This document shows positions 59,312-64,000 of a stretch of DNA of 64,000 nucleotides, piece by piece. Position 1 is the stretch's first letter. Each line of letters opens with the position of its first letter. The stretch lies in the NCBI RefSeq assembly GCF_000003855.2, contig NW_003101638.1:53519-117518 (forward strand), read 5' to 3'. The notes below the pieces were generated by a model that saw only the letters and a list, made by a program, of their open reading frames with translations, was not told the origin of the DNA and made no database searches. This DNA is from Blastomyces gilchristii SLH14081 (Eukaryota > Ascomycota > Eurotiomycetes > Onygenales > Ajellomycetaceae). A program made the position numbers and the translations under genes.

Positions 59312-62300
59312 TTATACAATAAAAATAACAAAAGAAGTTTAAAAATTCTTTAAAAATCATATTTATTTAAAACAATGTGAATAGAAACTCAAATTGTATT
59401 TATTCTTGTCATCAAATTATATTTAAACAAAAAGTTAACTTTGTACTTCTTCAAGAACTAAACTTTGATACTGAGTAAAAGTATATCATTTCTCATTCAA
59501 GCTATTGCTGCTTTCTACCTGAAAAATCTGAGATAAAATCAAGAGTAGTGATTTACAGAAGAAAAAGATCAAGATATTAATTTAATCTAAGATTTGATAT
59601 CATATCTGGCTCTGATATTCCAGTGAGTAGTATTATAGATAGAGAGAATAAGTGTGATATTATTTAACTCATAAATATCTATAATGAAAAGTTATTGAAA
59701 GAAAACCACAATTTCTGAATAATTAATAGAGAATTTTTGAATATAATTTTCTTAAAAAACTCTATCACTGTAGAAGACTTCAATGCATATCATCTCTGAT
59801 GAAATTCAGAATGCAGAAGAGCAGTAAGAGTAGATGAACTAGTTAAATAAACTTTTGAGCATTTAATAGATTTAGTTAATAAGTCTGATTAACAAACATT
59901 CTTTAGAAAAGATATGAAACAGAAATCTGTTATAGATTTCACTTACATGCCATAAAATGTAATTGAAAAAAGACTTATAAACTGATTTATTAATTCAAAT
60001 GAGACCTCAGAATCAGGTCATGAGATTATTCAATTTAATATTGAACTGAGGGAAAAATAAATGAGTGAAAATCCTCTTCTCTCTAATCAGTATAACTTTG
60101 AAAAAGCTGATTGAAAAGCAGTTGAAGAAAGTGTAAAACAGCTGAAATCTGAAAGACAGAGTGAGCTCTATTGAAATCAAAGTCAAGATATCTCAAATTA
60201 AATACTTAAGAATAGAGTAAAGCTAATTACATCTATTCTTCTAACAAGTATTAGAGAAAATATTTCAAAGAAAAAGGCTTCTGAGTATTTCAAACCTTGA
60301 TGAAATGAGAATATCACTTCTAAAAGAAAATAATTAGTCACTCATAAGAGAGATTGAAAGAATAACTTAATATCTAATAAAGAGTGCAAAGCTATTCAAA
60401 ATGAATATTTCTCAGAAATTAAGGGCATGAAAACAGACTGCTGAAACAGATTCCTTGAAGAAGTATAAGAAAAAGAAGTTTTTAAAGTCTTCAACTATAT
60501 CAAAACAAGAAGTGCAGCAAAGCTTCTAATCTTAGAATATGAATTTCAGAATGAATTATATACAGTAAACTCTTTTGAGAAAAAGTATCAAGCTTTTATG
60601 AGAATTCTCTTTCAAAACTCATCACATTTACAAAAGAAGAATATGTTATTTCATGAATAAATTGATGAAAATAACTGAGAATGATCTGAGCTTACACAAG
60701 ATGAACTAGAGTCAGTAATATTCTCAAGTTCAATTAAAACTGCTGCAGAGTCTGATTCAATTAATCACTTAATTATTCAAAACACATATTTCTACTTGAA
60801 GAATGAATATTTTGAGATCTTTTTCAATCTCTTAAAAAATAGTTATCATTCTGAATACTGAAGAGAAGCTACTGAAGTAATTCTTACAAAATCTCATAGA
60901 ACAACCTTAATTTCTAAGTCATACAGAGTAATATCTCTGTTGAACTGTTTGAAAGAAATTCTAGAAAAGATAATAACTACTAGATTATCTTTTATAAGCT
61001 CTATTAGTAATTCTCTTCTATTTAATAAATAAATAAGAGATAGAAAACAATGTTCTGCAATTAACACTGTTCTTTCAGTTGTTTATAACATTCAAATAGC
61101 AAAGCATCAAGACCTGGTTTCAACTGTAGTTTTTATTAATATAAAAGATGCATTTGATTGTATTTCAAAGTCTAAGATGATTCAAACTTTAAAGATGTTA
61201 AAACTATCACTTTCTCTAATAAAATGAGTTAACTGTTTTATGTTTAAAAGAATTATACAACTATTCTTTGATGAAATGAAATAAGATAAGACTGAGATAA
61301 AAATAGAAGTATTATAAGAATCTTCAATCTTATCAGTTCTATTTACAATATCCACTGCATATCTATTCAAGAATAGAGAGATGAAAATAGTGAGATTTTT
61401 AAGTTATGTAGATGATATTAATCTAGTCTACAGTTCAAAGACAATCAAAGAGAATTTAGAAGTAATTGAGAAAGTAGTAAAGAAAATCTTTGTTAGAGCA
61501 GATATCAATCTAATTCAATTTAATATGAATAAAACTGAGTTAATTCACTTTTTTTCAAGCTTCAATGAGAAAAACCTAAGTCTAACTCTTTTGAATAAAG
61601 AGATTAAACCCAGTTTGAATGTCAAATAACTAGAAGCATAGTTAAACTTTAAGTTGAATTTTAAATATTATATTCAACAAAGAATCATCAAGACAGAGAG
61701 ACTACTGAATAGTAGTACAATGAGATTATTAAATACTGAGAGAGATCTATTCTTTCAGACTATGAGACAATTATTCATAGCCTGTATCATCTCAGTAGCT
61801 GATTATGAAGTTCAAGTTTGATGAAATAATCAAGATAATTTCACTGAACTCTTTCAAAGTCTGTAAAACAGAGCTTTAAGAAGAATTCTAAGAGCATTCA
61901 AATCATCTTCTATTAAAGCAATGAAAATTGAAGCTTCAATTTTATCTCCTACTATTCAATTTGAAAATGCCTGCATGAACTATGCTCTGAGAGTCATGAA
62001 GATAAGCTCAAATCATATAATCGGAGAAAGAGTCTCTTCTTTATTTTCATCAATTAAGTCAGGAAATGAACTGGATTGAAATAGATTTCTTGATTGAAAT
62101 GAGAATAGTGCTTCAAAGAAAATGCTCTCTCAATTGTATAGACTATATTCACTGATTAAAAATCAATTTTCTTTATTAAATGTTGAGAAAATTGCTCATG
62201 ACAAGATATCTCTCTGAAGAGAAAAGCTGAAATCTCTCATAGACTTATAAATCAGTGAATGATCTAAAGAGAGAGAATTTGAACAGCATTTGAAGAAGAT

Positions 62301-63261
62301 CTCTATAATTATTATAAAAGACTCTATTCTGATTTACTCAGGTGACTCAAAAAATAAGAGTTTGAACAGATTAGATACAGACATTGCTTATACAGAAGAA
62401 AATATCAATTTCATCTCAGATTTCTGAAATTTGAGCTGTGAATCTGAAGTCTTTGATGCTGAACTATTTACAATAGTAAAAGCTGTCAAACTTGTTAAGA
62501 TAAAATCTTATAAAAGAGAAAATAACTTGAAAGAGACATGAATATTCTCTGATAGTTAAGCTGCTTTGAAAAGACTTAAAAATAGTCAGATTTATAATAC
62601 TCAAATGAATCTTGAACTGATTTTAAATTCTGTTATGAAGATTCAAAAGAGAAGATTATTAAAACTGATAATTCATTTACACTGAGTTCCTACTCATATG
62701 AATATTCATGATAATGAATTGACTGATTCAGCATCTAAAAAGAGTTCAGAATTAAGCAGATCTATTCAAAAAACAGTGTCCTGATCTTTTATAAATAGAA
62801 AGATAAAAGAATTTTGTTTAAATAAGTGAAATGAAAGCTGGCAGAAATAAAAGATAAGTATACATTATTCAAGATTTAAGATAAAACCTGAGTAAAAATC
62901 TTATTCAATTAAATGTAAAAAGAACATATTCTTATCTATATTTCAGCTGAAACTAGAACATGATTATTTTAAATCTTATATACAAAGATTTGATGATAGA
63001 TTTGATTCAACAGAATGCTCATTCTGCAATATAAATGAAAACCCTGAGTATATTGTAATACATTGCGCATTATATAATAGTCTCAGTGTCAGGTTGAAAG
63101 ACAAGTATGATTTAAATCAATTATATATGAGATTCTTATTCTCAACTAAGACAGGAATTAAATATCTAATAGACTTTCTATCAGAAACTCAAGCAGCTAT
63201 AAGAAAACTGCTGAATTCAGAAGTATCTGAATATGAAGAAATGAAAATTGATTAAATATAG
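59308..63261 (+). pseudogene. LINE L4 ORF2, endonuclease-RT-RNase H polyprotein
   Basis: The start ATG at 59308 is kept and the frame has 1318 codon positions without net frameshift, with many TAA and TGA stops. Endonuclease: ITVEDFNAYHL near 59764 (His to Tyr) and SGHEIIQF near 60014 (SDH changed to SGH). RT: INTVLSVVYNIQ near 61060 and an intact YVDD near 61405. RNase H: IYSGDSKNKS near 62335, ELFTIVKA near 62460, and a HxVPTHMNIHDNE box near 62680. The C-terminal knuckle is CSFCNINENPEYIVIHC near 63018. Confidence 0.88.
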
Positions 63262-63637
63262 TCTGTTAAAACAGCTATACACTATCTTTTAATAATTTTG
63301 ATTTGTTATAGTCTCTCTTTACTTTACTTTTCCTTTTTTATTCTTTTCTATCTCTCTATTTAATGTGTTTATCTTTAACACTTTGTTCTCTTTTCTTTTG
63401 TCATGATATTATCAAATGATTTCAAAGTATCAGAAGGTGTTAAAATACTGCAGTTTGTAAACAGTTTTTGTATTCTGAGCTGGAATTTTCTGATTTTGCA
63501 TATCTGAAATTGATAAATATGTAATAGTTAACTCTATAGATATAGGAAAAACCCTGAGAACTAAAAGTTCTCAGGTAGATGTCATAGTCTCTGACTGCAT
63601 ACATCTATAAATGAAGAATAATAATAATAATAATAGT
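63262..63637 (+). other. LINE L4 3' UTR, hairpin and first tail
   Basis: The hairpin CCTGAGAACT-AAA-AGTTCTCAGG lies at 63553-63575 and the AAT tail at about 63617-63636. It is organised like L1 and L2. Confidence 0.85.
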
Positions 63638-63962
63638 CTTTCTTTACTTTACTTTTTCTTTTCTATTCTTTTCAATCTACTTATTTAACATGTCTATCTT
63701 TAAGACTTTGTTCTCTTTTCTTTTGTCATAATATTTTCAAATGATTTCAAAGTATCAGAAGGTGTTAGAATACTGTAATTTATAAAGAGTTTTTATATTC
63801 TGAGCTGAAATTTTCTGATTTTGTATATCTGAAATTGACAAATGTATAATAGTTGACTTTATAGATATTAGAAAAACTCTGAGAACTTTTAGTTTTCAGA
63901 TAGATGTCATAGTCTCTGACTGCATACATCTATAATTGAAGAATAATAATAATAATAATAAT
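63638..63962 (+). mobile_element. LINE L6, 3'-end fragment (about 325 bp) following the L4 tail
   Basis: A second LINE 3' UTR begins directly at the L4 tail with AGTCTTTCTTTACTTTAC, equivalent to a point about 55 bp past the ORF2 stop. It runs to its own hairpin (63878-63900, one mismatch) and an AAT tail (about 63940-63962). The L4 TSD lies after this second tail. Either a truncated LINE inserted into the L4 tail or a template jump during L4 insertion would explain it. Confidence 0.85.
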
Positions 63963-64000
63963 AGTCTCAGTGAAGAATATTCTTGAGTATTTCTATAGGA
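63963..64000 (-). other. L4 right TSD copy and resumed host (copia) flank
   Basis: AGTCTCAGTGAAG at 63963-63975 repeats 38546-38558. The last 25 bases should be the continuation of the copia element towards its 5' end. They are too short to assign on their own. Confidence 0.6.

Larger units (their letters stand above)
38559..63962 (+). mobile_element. LINE L4, full length but split by L5 and chromovirus 3
   Basis: The segments are 38559-39640 (5' region), 51309-52192 (leader and start of ORF1), 57813-63637 (ORF1, ORF2, 3' end) and an extra 3' fragment, 63638-63962. The 13-bp TSD AGTCTCAGTGAAG occurs at 38546-38558 and 63963-63975, so one target site brackets the entire 25.4-kb composite. It is inserted in the copia relic. 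Decay is heavy, but the YVDD box of the RT is intact. Confidence 0.92.

Noticed and set aside
1..64000. A genetic code in which TGA encodes Trp, because most in-frame stops are TGA at Trp positions.
   Set aside because: TAA and TAG also interrupt the frames at Gln positions, the same C-to-T pattern affects non-coding LTR and UTR sequence, and copy comparison shows TGG and TGA alternating at the same site (for example 18090 against 29950).
1..64000. CRISPR arrays, bacterial operons, riboswitches or rho-independent terminators.
   Set aside because: No regularly spaced direct repeats with unique spacers and no operon-like gene layout are seen. The hairpins found lack terminator context, and the element families are eukaryotic.

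Overview
This window looks like a transposon graveyard from a filamentous ascomycete (Pezizomycotina-type) genome. It is very AT-rich. It holds no host gene that I can recognise, and almost every base belongs to a decayed mobile element. The families present are typical of such fungi: a LINE with a zinc-knuckle Gag, an APE endonuclease, reverse transcriptase (RT) and RNase H; Ty3/gypsy chromoviruses; a second Ty3/gypsy family; Ty1/copia; pogo/Fot1; hAT; a hAT-derived MITE; and a tRNA-derived SINE. Reading frames are broken mainly by TGG to TGA, CAA to TAA and CAG to TAG, and catalytic Asp codons have become Asn. This is the C-to-T, both-strand pattern expected of repeat-induced point mutation (RIP) or a related process. 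All gene calls are therefore pseudogenes, traced through stops by family motifs and by comparing copies within the window.

Layout. 1-1828: 5' end of a minus-strand chromovirus (A) inserted in a LINE 3' end (L0, 1829-2472). 2566-8150: complete plus-strand chromovirus 1. 8151-10262: relic of a hAT transposase with a SINE (9387-9764) inside it. About 10263-11960: pogo/Fot1 relic. 12022-19671: LINE L1, nearly full length. 19746-20117: SINE 2. From about 20.7 kb to the end of the window one minus-strand Ty1/copia element acts as host for a deep nest. It holds SINE 3 (21136-21503) and MITE 1 (22408-22914). It also holds chromovirus 2 (23296-36500), which contains LINE L2 (23928-31528). Next come MITE 2 (37644-38149) and LINE L4 (38559-63962). 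L4 is itself split by the inverted, 5'-truncated LINE L5 (39641-51308), which carries a complete Ty3/gypsy element (40412-48645), and by chromovirus 3 (52193-57812). Most junctions are supported by target-site duplications (TSDs) read directly from the sequence.

How the parts relate. The LINE ends in a short hairpin followed by a TAA-type repeat tail. The SINE has a Pol III tRNA-like head, and its last ~45 bases resemble the LINE end, so the LINE probably mobilises the SINE. The two ~507-bp MITEs have 8-bp TSDs and share their 3' end with the hAT relic, so the hAT transposase probably mobilised them. The 5' end of the LINE and the LTRs keep CpG and GG/CC far better than the adjoining coding interiors, which is unexpected for uniform RIP.

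Limits: all alignments and percentages were made by eye. Boundaries without a TSD are approximate, and no database search was possible.
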